Origin: Glaesserella parasuis
GTDB lineage: Bacteria > Pseudomonadota > Gammaproteobacteria > Enterobacterales > Pasteurellaceae
Direction of reading: 5' to 3'
Length of the DNA stretch: 57,223 nt
Assembly: GCF_002015085.1 (NCBI RefSeq)
Contig: NZ_MUXW01000014.1
Location: 1-57,223, forward strand
Shown one piece after another: positions 9,028 through 18,375 of this stretch. The translations under genes were made by a program, and so were the position numbers. Each line of letters opens with the position of its first letter. The first letter of the stretch is position 1. The notes under the pieces were generated by a model. It made no database searches. It saw only the letters and a list, made by a program, of their open reading frames with translations, and was not told the origin of the DNA.

Positions 9028-9693
9028 TTACAATTTTTGAGCAATATAATCCAATGCTTGTTGAATAACTTCCTCAATGGATAAATGCGTTGAATCTAAA
9101 ATCATCGCATCTTTAGCTGGAACAAGAGGTGCAACAGGGCGATTTCTGTCCCGAAAATCACGCTCTTTTATCTCGGCTAAAATCTCGTCAAAGTTAGCAT
9201 TAAATCCCTTTTCTTGCAACTGTTTTACACGTCTTTTTGTGCGTTCTTCTGCACTTGCATCTAAAAAGAACTTAATTTCAGCTTCTGGAAAGACGACAGT
9301 CCCCATATCTCGCCCATCGGCAATTAATCCTTTAGGACTTCTAAAATCTCTCTGACGTTGTAACAAAGCCTCACGCACTTGAGGATAAACCGCAATTTTT
9401 GACGCATTTTGACCCGCTTGTGCCGTACGAATTTGATCGCCAACGTTTTCACCGTCCAAAATGACCTGAATTTCATTATTCTCAGGCACAAATTTCACAT
9501 TAAGATTTCGCCCAAGCTGCGCAAGAGCCGTTTCATTCTCAAAGGCAATTCCCTGTTTTACTGCAGCCAATGCTAAAATACGGTAAATTGCTCCTGAATC
9601 TAAAAAATCAAAGCCTAATTTCTCTGCAAGGGCGTGACACAAGGTTCCTTTTCCTGCACCACTTGGCCCATCAACTGTAATTACAATACCCAT
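9028..9693 (-). CDS. cmk: Cytidylate kinase
   Basis: A 221-residue P-loop kinase that phosphorylates CMP and dCMP with ATP. The P-loop GPSGAGKGT is at residues 9-17. DGRDMGTVVFP, DASAEERTKRR and ERDFRDRNRP form the NMP-binding and lid regions. Length is close to E. coli Cmk (227). GGA precedes the ATG. It starts the cmk-rpsA-ihfB group and lies nine bases after degS, so readthrough from degS is possible. Confidence 0.95.
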   Translation of the reverse strand: MGIVITVDGPSGAGKGTLCHALAEKLGFDFLDSGAIYRILALAAVKQGIAFENETALAQLGRNLNVKFVPENNEIQVILDGENVGDQIRTAQAGQNASKIAVYPQVREALLQRQRDFRSPKGLIADGRDMGTVVFPEAEIKFFLDASAEERTKRRVKQLQEKGFNANFDEILAEIKERDFRDRNRPVAPLVPAKDAMILDSTHLSIEEVIQQALDYIAQKL

Positions 9694-9702
9694 ATTTATC
9701 CT

Positions 9703-10731
9703 TTATAGCTCTGGAAATTCACCAATAACCACTTCAACTTCTTTCTGTATGCCTTGACGAGAAATTAATACCTTTACCTTACTATTTGGTTTCATTTCTG
9801 CAATCAATTCCATCATTTGAGCTGGAGTTTGGGCTTCTGTATCATTTAAACGTAAAATCAAATCACCAGCTAAAATCCCTGCTTTATCCGCAGGTCCACC
9901 TTCAGCTACTGTAGTAATTAAGATCCCTTTTTCACCGACTCCTAGCTGTTTAGCCGTATAGTACAACGAGCTATTAACACCAAAATAGCCTCGAATAACA
10001 CGCCCGTCACGAATAATTTTTTCCATCACCTTATTTGCTAAGGAAATCGGAATCGCAAAATTCAATCCTTCTGCCAATTCATCACTGTTTTTTCCTAAAC
10101 TTAAAGTGTTAATGCCAATCAACTCACCAGCCGTATTTACCAAAGCTCCGCCTGAATTACCCTTATTAATAGAAACGTCAGTTTGAATAAAGTTTTGCCG
10201 ACCCATTTCAGATAATGCATTGCGCCCCGTTGCACCAATAATGCCTTGCGTAATACTCTGCCCTAAATTTAACGGATTGCCAATTGCTAAAACCACATCA
10301 CCGATTTTAGCCACGCGTTTTGAATTTTGAGGAATTGTAGGCAAGTTTTCTGCTTGAATTTTGAGAACAGCAAGATCAGTTAAGGTGTCAGATCCTACCA
10401 ATGTAGCACTCGAAATCGTCCCCGATTGCAGTGCCACTAAAATTTGATCTGCATTTTGGATAACGTGTTTATTCGTTAAAATATAACCCGTTGAGGTCAT
10501 AATCACGCCCGATCCCAAATTGTTTACTTGTAACTCCCCTGTATCAGAATGGGTAGAATCAAAGGCCTGATTATAAACATTGACTACCGCAGGCGACGCA
10601 ATTCTTACCGCATCGTGAAAGCTGATAATCTCTGTTTGAGTGCTTTTGTTTAACCAAGGGGCAACATAAAGAATCAAGCCAGCACAAAAAAGCCCAAAAC
10701 CTACCGCTTGTGCTATTTTTTTGACGATCAC
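9703..10731 (-). CDS. degS: Periplasmic stress-sensor serine protease DegS
   Basis: A 342-residue HtrA-family protease with an N-terminal membrane anchor (about 7-25). The catalytic triad H89 (NKHV), D119 (LTDLAV) and S193 (GNSGGA) is intact. One PDZ domain (about 245-335) senses misfolded porins before RseA cleavage in the sigma-E pathway. A single PDZ and an uncleaved anchor indicate DegS rather than DegP. The start is GTG at 10731: AAGGAG sits five bases upstream, and an overlapping ATG at 10733 would hit a stop at once. Confidence 0.92.
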   Translation of the reverse strand: MIVKKIAQAVGFGLFCAGLILYVAPWLNKSTQTEIISFHDAVRIASPAVVNVYNQAFDSTHSDTGELQVNNLGSGVIMTSTGYILTNKHVIQNADQILVALQSGTISSATLVGSDTLTDLAVLKIQAENLPTIPQNSKRVAKIGDVVLAIGNPLNLGQSITQGIIGATGRNALSEMGRQNFIQTDVSINKGNSGGALVNTAGELIGINTLSLGKNSDELAEGLNFAIPISLANKVMEKIIRDGRVIRGYFGVNSSLYYTAKQLGVGEKGILITTVAEGGPADKAGILAGDLILRLNDTEAQTPAQMMELIAEMKPNSKVKVLISRQGIQKEVEVVIGEFPEL

Positions 10732-10748
10732 ATTTGCTCCTTGTTAGC

Positions 10749-10823
10749 GTAGGGACACACTGCGTGTGTCCACCAACCATTATTAATAAAAATTTTGAAC
10801 GGACACACGCAGTGTGTCCCTAC
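10749..10823. repeat. REPIN-like inverted palindrome doublet, locus A
   Basis: The left arm 10749-10771 is GTAG followed by the hairpin GGACACAC-TGC-GTGTGTCC. The right arm 10801-10823 is its exact reverse complement, ending CTAC. The spacer is 29 bases. It lies between galU and degS. It belongs to the family of seven loci described in the findings. Confidence 0.9.
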
Positions 10824-10840
10824 ATTTTATATAAATTTAA

Positions 10841-11728
10841 TTACAGCGACTTCGATAATTTTTTCAAATAATCTTTAAATTCACCACCAAATTTATCGTG
10901 GTTCAAACTGTATTCTACAAAGGCTTCCATATAGCCTAATTTGTCACCACAGTCGAAGGTTTTACCTGTCATATGAAAGGCTTCCACCTCTTGTTGTTCA
11001 ATCAACATATCAATCGCATCGGTTAATTGAATTTCATCACCCACACCGACCGGTGTTTTGGCAAGTAAATCCCAAATTTCTGCAGAGAAGACATAACGTC
11101 CCACAACGGCAAAATTAGACGGAGCTTCTTCAATACTTGGTTTTTCAATAATGTTAGCAATCTTCGCTGTACCTGCAGGTTGTAATTCTGCACCTTGGCA
11201 ATCTACAATACCATAGTTACTCACATTTTCTTTCGCCACAGGTGCAACCATAATTTGGCTTTTGCCTGTTTCTTTGAAACGTTGAATCATTGCTGCTAAG
11301 TTTTCTGTTTTTTGATCTGCAGTAAAATCTGCCAATAACACATCAGGCAATACCACTGCAAAAGGCTCATTTCCTACCACAGCTCGACCACATAATACCG
11401 CGTGACCTAATCCTTTCGCTTGCCCCTGACGAACGTGCATCAAGGTCACATCTTTAGGTACAATCGAACGCACTTCATCTAATAGCTGACGTTTCACTCG
11501 TTTTTCTAACATTGTTTCGAGTTCAAACGATGTATCAAAGTGGTTTTCGATAGCGTTTTTAGATGAATGAGTGACAAGCACAATTTCTCTTACTCCTGCA
11601 GCCACACACTCATTTACAATATATTGAATCAACGGTTTGTCTGCAATGGTTAGCATTTCTTTTGGGATTGCTTTGGTTGCAGGAAGCATACGAGTACCAA
11701 GACCTGCGACAGGAATAATCACTTTCAT
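10841..11728 (-). CDS. galU: UTP-glucose-1-phosphate uridylyltransferase
   Basis: A 295-residue nucleotidyltransferase that makes UDP-glucose for LPS/capsule and galactose metabolism. The pyrophosphorylase signature GLGTRMLPATKAIPKEM spans 9-25. VLPDVLL and GRYVFSAEIWDLL are further family motifs. Length compares with 302 in E. coli. AAGGA precedes the ATG. It is separated from degS by a repeat doublet and from csrA by a 180-base gap, so it is likely its own unit. Its usual pathway partner galE is only present here as a scrap at 18061. Confidence 0.94.
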   Translation of the reverse strand: MKVIIPVAGLGTRMLPATKAIPKEMLTIADKPLIQYIVNECVAAGVREIVLVTHSSKNAIENHFDTSFELETMLEKRVKRQLLDEVRSIVPKDVTLMHVRQGQAKGLGHAVLCGRAVVGNEPFAVVLPDVLLADFTADQKTENLAAMIQRFKETGKSQIMVAPVAKENVSNYGIVDCQGAELQPAGTAKIANIIEKPSIEEAPSNFAVVGRYVFSAEIWDLLAKTPVGVGDEIQLTDAIDMLIEQQEVEAFHMTGKTFDCGDKLGYMEAFVEYSLNHDKFGGEFKDYLKKLSKSL

Positions 11729-11760
11729 AGAAAAATCCTTAATATATTTAGATAAAGTAA

Positions 11761-11783
11761 ACCGCCTACCTTAAGTAAGCGGT
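11761..11783 (-). terminator. Candidate terminator downstream of csrA
   Basis: The hairpin ACCGCcTAC-CTTAA-GTAaGCGGT has an uptake-signal-like GCGGT core. T-rich sequence follows on both sides (CTGTTTT on plus, TTACTTTAT on minus). It lies between csrA and galU. Confidence 0.5.
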
Positions 11784-11908
11784 CTGTTTTGCACAAATTT
11801 TTTCAAAAAATTGAACACTGCGTTTCAATTTATCTGTTTGTGACATTTGGTTCAAGAATCAAATTCACATTACGTTAGATCAAGAACTTCAGTAAATATC
11901 AATATACC

Positions 11909-12094
11909 TTATTCTGAAGGATTCTCATCTGCTAACGCTTTGATTCTTTGATAAATTTCTTCACGGTGAACCGAAATTTCCTTAGGTGCTTTCACCCCTA
12001 ATTTAACCTGACTACCACGAATACTTAGGACAGTAATTTCTACATCATCACCGATCAATAAACTTTCGCCAATCTTACGGGTTAGAATAAGCAT
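11909..12094 (-). CDS. csrA: Carbon storage regulator CsrA
   Basis: A 61-residue RNA-binding homodimer that blocks translation by binding GGA motifs in mRNA leaders. MLILTRKIGESLLIGDDVEI (1-20) and GVKAPKEISVHREEIY are diagnostic, and the key R44 is present in SVHREE. AAGGAGAGA precedes the ATG. It lies directly downstream of alaS, the E. coli arrangement. Confidence 0.97.
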   Translation of the reverse strand: MLILTRKIGESLLIGDDVEITVLSIRGSQVKLGVKAPKEISVHREEIYQRIKALADENPSE

Positions 12095-12157
12095 AACTAT
12101 CTCTCCTTTTAGATTTAATCAGGGCAAGCCAAAGTCATTCTAACTTACCTCTTATAA

Positions 12158-14782
12158 TTAGAGTTTTGCTTGAATCCAATTCGTCGCAACATTGAGGGCT
12201 TGGGTTATATTTTCTGGTTGGCTACCGCCTGCCATTGCCATATCAGCTCTACCACCGCCTTTACCGCCAACTTCTTGAGCCATTAACCCAACAAGCTCGC
12301 CTGCATTTACTTTGTCTGTAAGATCTTTTGTTACACCTACGATCAAATTAACTTTTTCATCAGTTTTTGTTGCAAAGACAATCACCGCTGAACCTAGTTG
12401 ATTTTTCAAGTCATCGACCATCGTTCTTAATGCTTTTGCATCAACGTTTTCTAAACGTTGAACAACCACATTAACCCCGTTGATTTGTTTAGCTTGTTTT
12501 GCTAATTCTCCACCAGCTTGAGCTGCAAGTTTATCTTTGAGCTGTTGTAGCTCTTTTTCTACTTTCTTACTTTTCTCTTGTAGTTGTTGGATTTTCTCAA
12601 CAAGGCTTGCCGTATCTGCTTTTAATAACTCAGCACTTTGGTTAAGAATTTGTTGTTGCTGATGTAATAAGCCGATTGCATTTTCGCCTGTCACCGCTTC
12701 AATACGGCGAACACCTGCGGCAACCGCACCTTCAGATACCACTTTGAATAAGCCAATCTCACCTGTTTGTTTAACGTGAGTACCACCACAAAGCTCTACA
12801 GAAAATGCTGTTATATCTACAACGCGAACTCTATCTCCATATTTCTCACCGAACAGTGCCATCGCACCTTTTTGCTTCGCTGATTCAAGATCCATTACTT
12901 CAGTTGTAACTACAATGTTTTCACGAATTTTCGTATTAATAATACGCTCAATCTCTTCTAAGTCAGCTTTTGAAATCGCTTCACCTTGAGAAAAGTCAAA
13001 ACGAAGTGAATTTTCTGACACAAGAGAACCTTTTTGTACAACGTGATCACCCAACACTTGACGAAGTACCGAATGTAACAAGTGAGTTGCACTATGGTTT
13101 AAGGTAATAGCGTGACGACGTGTCGTATTCACTTCTGCTTTCACCTTATCTCCGACTGATAAAGTGCCTGAAGCTAATTGACCAATATGCCCAAAGACTT
13201 GGCCATATTTTTGCGTATCATTGACTTCAAAATTGCAAATTTCTGAAGCAATCACACCGCTATCACCAACCTGACCGCCCGACTCTCCATAGAAAGCGGT
13301 ACGATCCAAGACAACGACTGCATTTTCCCCCGATTGAATAGCTTCAACCGCCTTACCATTGCTAAATAACGCAACGACAGTCGCTTCACATTCTGTGACC
13401 TCATAGCCGTTGAACTCCGTTGAGCCATTAACTTTAATCACATTATTGTAATCTGTACCAAAATTACTGCTTGCCTGCGCTCTTGCACGTTGAGCTTGCA
13501 TTTCACGCTCAAAGCCAGCTTCATCAATGGTAATACCACGTTCACGGCAAACATCTGCCGTTAAATCCAGTGGGAAACCATAAGTATCGTAAAGTTTAAA
13601 TGCCACTTCACCTGATAAAACCTTATTCTCTACTTTGGTTAACGCATCTTCTAATAACGCTAAACCACGCTCAAGGGTACGCGCAAACTGATCTTCTTCT
13701 GCTTTTAACGCTTTCTGAATATGCGCTTGTTTCTGCGTCAAAATCTCACCAGCCTGCCCCATTGCTTTTGCAAGGGTTGGCACTAATTGATAGAAGAACG
13801 CTGATTTCGCACCAAGAATGTTTCCGTGACGCACCGCACGACGAATAATACGACGCAACACATAACCACGACCTTCATTTGACGGCATCACACCATCAGC
13901 GATCAAATACGCACAAGAACGAATATGATCTGCAATTACGCGTAACGATTTATTGTCTAAATCTGTCACATTTAACAAAGAAGCAATCTCTTTGATTAAC
14001 GCTTGGAAAATGTCGATTTCGTAGTTTGAATTAACGTGTTGCAACACCGCACTGATACGCTCTAAACCCATACCCGTATCTACCGACGGCTTAGGTAATT
14101 TCTTTAAAGTACCATCTGCTTGACGATTAAACTGCATAAAGACCACGTTCCATACTTCAATGAAACGGTCGCCATCTTCTTCTGTTGAGCCTGGTGGACC
14201 TCCCCAAATATGGTCACCATGATCGTAGAAGATCTCAGTACAAGGACCACAAGGACCCGTATCACCCATTTGCCAGAAGTTATCTGACGCATAAGGCGCG
14301 CCTTTATTATCACCAATACGCACAATACGCTCAGCAGGCACACCAATCTCTCTATTCCAAATATCATAGGCTTCATCGTCTGTTTCATAGACTGTCACCC
14401 ACAATTTCTCTTTTGGTAACGCTAACCACTGCGGTGATGTTAAAAATTCCCACGCAAATGCAATCGCATCGGGTTTAAAATAATCACCAAAACTAAAGTT
14501 ACCTAACATCTCAAAAAAGGTATGGTGACGAGCGGTATAACCTACATTCTCAAGGTCATTATGCTTACCGCCAGCACGCACACAGCGTTGAGAGCTGGTT
14601 GCTCTGTTATAACTACGCTTGTCTAATCCTAAGAACACATCTTTAAACTGGTTCATTCCTGCATTCGTGAAAAGCAAGGTTGGATCATTTTCAGGTACAA
14701 GCGAGCTACTTGGCACAATCGTATGCCCTTTGCTTTGGAAAAACTCCAAAAAGGCTTGTCTAATCTCTGAAGTTGTTTTCAT
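12158..14782 (-). CDS. alaS: Alanine-tRNA ligase
   Basis: An 874-residue class II synthetase that charges tRNA-Ala. The N-terminal catalytic domain has TARHHTFFEMLGNFSFGDY (motif 2 region). The editing domain carries NHSATHLLHSVL (HxxxH) and the zinc motif CGGTHV. A C-terminal coiled coil (about 715-755) precedes the C-Ala domain ending KGGGRADMAMAGG. I chose ATG 14782 (MKTTSEIRQAF), with GAGTGA upstream, over an in-frame GTG at 14791. E. coli AlaS is 876 residues. Confidence 0.96.
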   Translation of the reverse strand: MKTTSEIRQAFLEFFQSKGHTIVPSSSLVPENDPTLLFTNAGMNQFKDVFLGLDKRSYNRATSSQRCVRAGGKHNDLENVGYTARHHTFFEMLGNFSFGDYFKPDAIAFAWEFLTSPQWLALPKEKLWVTVYETDDEAYDIWNREIGVPAERIVRIGDNKGAPYASDNFWQMGDTGPCGPCTEIFYDHGDHIWGGPPGSTEEDGDRFIEVWNVVFMQFNRQADGTLKKLPKPSVDTGMGLERISAVLQHVNSNYEIDIFQALIKEIASLLNVTDLDNKSLRVIADHIRSCAYLIADGVMPSNEGRGYVLRRIIRRAVRHGNILGAKSAFFYQLVPTLAKAMGQAGEILTQKQAHIQKALKAEEDQFARTLERGLALLEDALTKVENKVLSGEVAFKLYDTYGFPLDLTADVCRERGITIDEAGFEREMQAQRARAQASSNFGTDYNNVIKVNGSTEFNGYEVTECEATVVALFSNGKAVEAIQSGENAVVVLDRTAFYGESGGQVGDSGVIASEICNFEVNDTQKYGQVFGHIGQLASGTLSVGDKVKAEVNTTRRHAITLNHSATHLLHSVLRQVLGDHVVQKGSLVSENSLRFDFSQGEAISKADLEEIERIINTKIRENIVVTTEVMDLESAKQKGAMALFGEKYGDRVRVVDITAFSVELCGGTHVKQTGEIGLFKVVSEGAVAAGVRRIEAVTGENAIGLLHQQQQILNQSAELLKADTASLVEKIQQLQEKSKKVEKELQQLKDKLAAQAGGELAKQAKQINGVNVVVQRLENVDAKALRTMVDDLKNQLGSAVIVFATKTDEKVNLIVGVTKDLTDKVNAGELVGLMAQEVGGKGGGRADMAMAGGSQPENITQALNVATNWIQAKL

Positions 14783-14924
14783 TAAAGTCACTCAAATGGA
14801 TATAAAAAACTGTATATCTATGTTTTTACTAAAGTATATTAGTAATTCACACACCTATTTTACACATTTTTTTCAATACTTGTATTTTTTACTGCATAAA
14901 TTATTGACATTAAGTCAAAAAATA

Positions 14925-14976
14925 GACCGCCAGAGTAACTGAATGCGATAACTCAGCTACACAAGCGGTCTTTTTT
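14925..14976. terminator. Bidirectional terminator containing an uptake signal
   Basis: GACCGC (14925-14930) pairs with GCGGTC (14965-14970), followed by T6. The right arm is a full uptake-signal core, ACAAGCGGTC (14961-14970). On the minus strand the hairpin is followed by TATTTTTT, so it serves uspA. Terminators built from uptake signals are typical of Pasteurellaceae. Confidence 0.75.
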
Positions 14977-15006
14977 CACGTTTTATTTACCAATCAATAG
15001 CTTGAG

Positions 15007-15432
15007 TTATTCACTTGCTAAAGGAACAACGAGCATATCTACCGTTACACTGTTCATCACTTGACGAGTAGAAGACATAAATTTGCTCCAAAAATCCTGG
15101 TGATGACCAGTGACCAATAAGTCCACTTGATACTCCTCTACCGCTTCTTCCAGCACTTGACTAAAATCACCACTACCATTTAAACGTTCAGTAACAGGGT
15201 AAGTAATTTTACCAGAGAGTTCCTCTAATGCTTTGATCGTTTCTTCTGACACAGAATCTTGAACAGACGACATATTAATATCAATCAACCCAGTGTAGAG
15301 ATCCGAAAAGTTCACATCAACGTGGATAACGGATAATTTTGCATTACATTTTTCAGCAAGACTCGCACCTTTACGCAATAATACAAGGCTTTCTTCAGAG
15401 AGATCTACGGCAACTAAAATATGTTTATACAT
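15007..15432 (-). CDS. uspA: Universal stress protein A
   Basis: A 141-residue UspA-fold protein. It starts MYKHILVAVDLSEES and includes the VTGHHQDFWSKFMSS loop and the TVDMLVVPL last strand. The classical ATP-binding G-2x-G-9x-G-S/T is not retained (GHHQDFW...SS), as in non-ATP-binding UspA. AAGGAG precedes the ATG. It is a single gene with its own terminator at 14925. The 305-base gap to comEC is AT-rich and holds the uspA promoter region and a CRP-S-like site. Confidence 0.92.
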   Translation of the reverse strand: MYKHILVAVDLSEESLVLLRKGASLAEKCNAKLSVIHVDVNFSDLYTGLIDINMSSVQDSVSEETIKALEELSGKITYPVTERLNGSGDFSQVLEEAVEEYQVDLLVTGHHQDFWSKFMSSTRQVMNSVTVDMLVVPLASE

Positions 15433-15654
15433 AATATACTCCTTGTTGTGTTTAGTAATAACTGAGCCATCTCAGCTTTCGAGCTAATACTACCACACTC
15501 CTTGTAGTTAAAATTTGAACTACTTCTCAATTTTGAAAATTCTTTGAAAAATTTGTCAAGTTATTTGCATTTCTTATCTAACTTTTTAATCTAAATTAAA
15601 AAGATATCGTGTTAAAAATCATAACTACAAACAATTTGATATACCAATATTTAT

Positions 15655-15676
15655 TTTTGTGATCCCTGTCGAAAAA
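15655..15676 (+). promoter_or_regulatory. CRP-S-like competence promoter element upstream of comEC
   Basis: A 22-base element begins TTTTGTGATC and ends GTCGAAAAA, fitting the Pasteurellaceae CRP-S pattern (TTTTGCGATC, spacer, GATCGCAAAA). CRP needs Sxy to act at such sites. It lies about 60 bases before the comEC ATG, and rec2/comEC belongs to the competence regulon in H. influenzae. 19 of 22 bases are identical to the element at 27201. Confidence 0.65.
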
Positions 15677-15737
15677 CATTATTTTTCTACTTTTCTCTCT
15701 TTTCATCATTGGCATACTGTAATCTCTTTGATTAGGT

Positions 15738-18023
15738 ATGTTGATGATGTCTATTGATCGTGTCTGTTTAATGCTCTTTTTCGGTTTATTGCCGTTGATT
15801 GTTCTGCCTGCTTCGTGGCTTGGCTATGTGGTGGTATTTTCTCTTGCCCTTGCATTATGGGGAGTATGGCGTGGGAAATTGGGGATCTTGCTGTTGGGTG
15901 GTGTGTTAGCGGTGAGTTACGCCCAGATTATGCAACTTGCAAAAAAACATCAGGAACAGACCGCTGTTAAGGTGCAAGAGCGGGTGTTAGTGAAGCAAAT
16001 TTTAAAACAGCAAGAATATCAAACTGCCGTTGTAGAGCGTGCTAATGGGGACTATGTTTATGTCAATTGGCAAGCTGATGAGCCATTGATACTGGAAGCA
16101 AGTTATAACGCGGAACTGGCATTGAAGCCTTTGTCCGCTCGCTTAAATGATGGCAATTTTGATCGACAAAAATGGTATGTGGCTCAACATATCTCAGCAA
16201 CAGCTACGGTCAAAAAAGCAGTAAAAGTGAACGAACAACAAGGCTTGCGTGCAATTTGGCTTGATCGTATGCGAGAACAGACCGCCCCTTTTGCAACGCA
16301 AGGGTTACTGCTTGCCCTTGCTTTTGGTGAACGGGCTTGGTTAAGTCAAAGCCATTGGGAGATCTTTCAGCAAACAACCACTGCTCATTTGATTGCCATT
16401 TCAGGCTCGCATATTGTTCTGGTTTATCTGTTAGCCTTTTGGACGGCGAAAGCTGGGCAGTGGTTATTATTGCGATTTCGTTATCTGAAAGCGGTGGGGT
16501 TGTCCTTGTATTTTGCAAGGGGAGTAGGGTGGTGTGTGGCGTTGGGATATAGTTTTTTGGCAGGCTTCCAAATTCCAACGGTACGGGCAATGGTGGCGAT
16601 TTCATTGGTTTTGCTGGTGCAATATGCTCGTCGTCATTATACGCCTTGGCAGTTATGGCTTCGTGGTGTGGTGCTATTAGTCGTCTTTGATCCGCTGACG
16701 TTACTTTCCGATAGCTTTTGGCTCTCTGTTTTGGCTGTTGCTAGCCTAATTATTTGGTATCAGGCTTTTCCACTCAAGCGGTTTGATTTTGTCAAAAATA
16801 TGCAAAATCGAGTGATGAAGTTGCTGTTAGAGTTGTTTCATCTGCAGTTAGGCATTTGGCTAGTGTTCTCGCCTATTCAACTCAGTTTTTTTGATGGCAC
16901 ATCACCTTTCGCTTTGTTAGCCAATTTGATCATTGTTCCACTTTATAGCTTTATTCTTATCCCATTGATTTTATTTAGTTTATTAACAGATAACCTATTT
17001 CAAACTTGGTGGCTTTGCCATCAACTTGCAGAGTGGGGGATTGATTGGATTGAGCCATTTTCCCATCATTGGCTCTATTTAAGTGTCGATCAACAATGGG
17101 GATTAATATGCCTTAATCTATTGATTATAATAGGATTATATGGTGTTTTTCAGCAACGTTTTTCTCTCTATTATGGGTTAGCAACAGTGGCATTGCCTTT
17201 AGCATTGTGGATCGGATTTCATTTTGTAAAAGATACACTTAAACCACCACTTGTAAAATGGGTGAATTTTGATGTGGGGCAAGGGTTGGCAATGGGATTG
17301 ATTTATCAACACCAAGGTAAACAGAAAGCCATTCTCTATGATACAGGCGTTGCGTGGCAAGGTGGTACAATGGCGGAATTGGAAATACTGCCCTATTTAC
17401 GCCGTGAAGGGATAGTGGTCGAAGCTATTTTTGTTAGCCACGATGATAACGATCACGCTGGGGGCGTTTTGCCATTACTACAAGCCTACCCAAATGCACG
17501 GTTGATCCTTTCGGGTAAAAATCATTATAGTAACCAAGTCGCCGAGCCTTGTATAGCAGGCAATCAGTGGCAGTTCAGCACAATGCACCTTGAAGCGATT
17601 TATCCTTTACAACTGAGCGAGCGAGCTAAAAATGAACACTCTTGTGTATTACGAGTGTCGATAGGGCAATATAGATTGCTTCTTACTGGGGATAGTGGGA
17701 TTGCGGAAGAACGACAATATGCAAGCCAGATCGGTAAGATCGATTTTCTTCAAGTAGGACACCACGGCAGTAAAACCAGTACCAGCCAAACTTTGTTAGC
17801 TCACATCCAACCCACTTGGGCGATTATTTCGGCTGGGCGTTGGAACCCGTGGAAAATGCCAAATAGTCAAGTTATTCAACGGCTTGAGCAGTATCAAGTG
17901 AAGTGGCTTAATACTGCTCAAGTGGGAATGATCCAAGTCGATTTTTATTCAGATAATTACAACATTTCCACCGCAAGAAACCGCTTTAGTCCTTGGTATC
18001 AGGGGATAGGGGCAAATGAATAA
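15738..18023 (+). CDS. comEC: DNA internalisation channel protein ComEC/Rec2
   Basis: A 761-residue inner-membrane protein that passes single-stranded DNA into the cytoplasm during transformation. Its hydrophobic N-terminal region leads to the Competence domain (HLIAISGSHI, residues 217-226) with many transmembrane helices to about 490. A C-terminal metallo-beta-lactamase-like domain carries SHDDNDHAGG (567-576), GDSGIAEERQ and GHHGSKTS. H. influenzae Rec2 is about 788 residues. The start is one of three in-frame ATGs (15738, 15744, 15747), none with a strong Shine-Dalgarno. It is the only clear DNA-uptake machinery gene in the window. Confidence 0.92.
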   Translation: MLMMSIDRVCLMLFFGLLPLIVLPASWLGYVVVFSLALALWGVWRGKLGILLLGGVLAVSYAQIMQLAKKHQEQTAVKVQERVLVKQILKQQEYQTAVVERANGDYVYVNWQADEPLILEASYNAELALKPLSARLNDGNFDRQKWYVAQHISATATVKKAVKVNEQQGLRAIWLDRMREQTAPFATQGLLLALAFGERAWLSQSHWEIFQQTTTAHLIAISGSHIVLVYLLAFWTAKAGQWLLLRFRYLKAVGLSLYFARGVGWCVALGYSFLAGFQIPTVRAMVAISLVLLVQYARRHYTPWQLWLRGVVLLVVFDPLTLLSDSFWLSVLAVASLIIWYQAFPLKRFDFVKNMQNRVMKLLLELFHLQLGIWLVFSPIQLSFFDGTSPFALLANLIIVPLYSFILIPLILFSLLTDNLFQTWWLCHQLAEWGIDWIEPFSHHWLYLSVDQQWGLICLNLLIIIGLYGVFQQRFSLYYGLATVALPLALWIGFHFVKDTLKPPLVKWVNFDVGQGLAMGLIYQHQGKQKAILYDTGVAWQGGTMAELEILPYLRREGIVVEAIFVSHDDNDHAGGVLPLLQAYPNARLILSGKNHYSNQVAEPCIAGNQWQFSTMHLEAIYPLQLSERAKNEHSCVLRVSIGQYRLLLTGDSGIAEERQYASQIGKIDFLQVGHHGSKTSTSQTLLAHIQPTWAIISAGRWNPWKMPNSQVIQRLEQYQVKWLNTAQVGMIQVDFYSDNYNISTARNRFSPWYQGIGANE

Positions 18024-18060
18024 ATTGAGTTTTGTAGCCTGCGGATAAGCTAATTTTACA

Positions 18061-18283
18061 TCAACGATACCCATTCGGATTGTTCTTTTGCCAATGCCAC
18101 GTATCTTTCATCATCTGTGGCAAATCACATTCAGTTTTCCAGCCTAACTTTTCCCACGCTTTTCAAATCACTTGGGTGAGCTCCAACTGGATTGAAATAA
18201 CGTAATACCGCTGCAGAGAATTGTGGATTAGCCTTAACGGTATCTTCTAAAATCCGTTCCACCATATATTTTGATATGCCATA
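18061..18283 (-). pseudogene. galE: galE (UDP-glucose 4-epimerase) remnant
   Basis: Translating the minus strand from 18283 gives YGISKYMVERILED..., then VLRYFNPVGAHPSD, the GalE catalytic-region sequence around YxxxK. Near 18157-18168 it jumps, with a frame change, to AWEKLGWKTECDLP..MMKDTWHW..NPNGYR and stop at 18061-18063, the GalE C-terminus. About 130 central codons and the whole N-terminal half are missing. Only about 75 of 338 codons survive and no intact frame remains, so this is a non-functional fragment. Whether an intact galE exists elsewhere cannot be seen. Confidence 0.85.
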
Positions 18284-18375
18284 GCAACTGTTTATCGACT
18301 ATATCTCAATTAGATAAGCACCCAAATAATAACATTACTTGGTTTCTTATCTGAATTGAATCTATATTAATTAAA

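Noticed and set aside
10571..10780. ORF reading through a palindrome arm upstream of degS
   Set aside because: Overlaps degS in another frame; the coding look comes from the repeat.
16210..16605. Minus-strand ORF of 131 codons inside comEC
   Set aside because: Antisense shadow; low-complexity product and comEC frame has clear domains.
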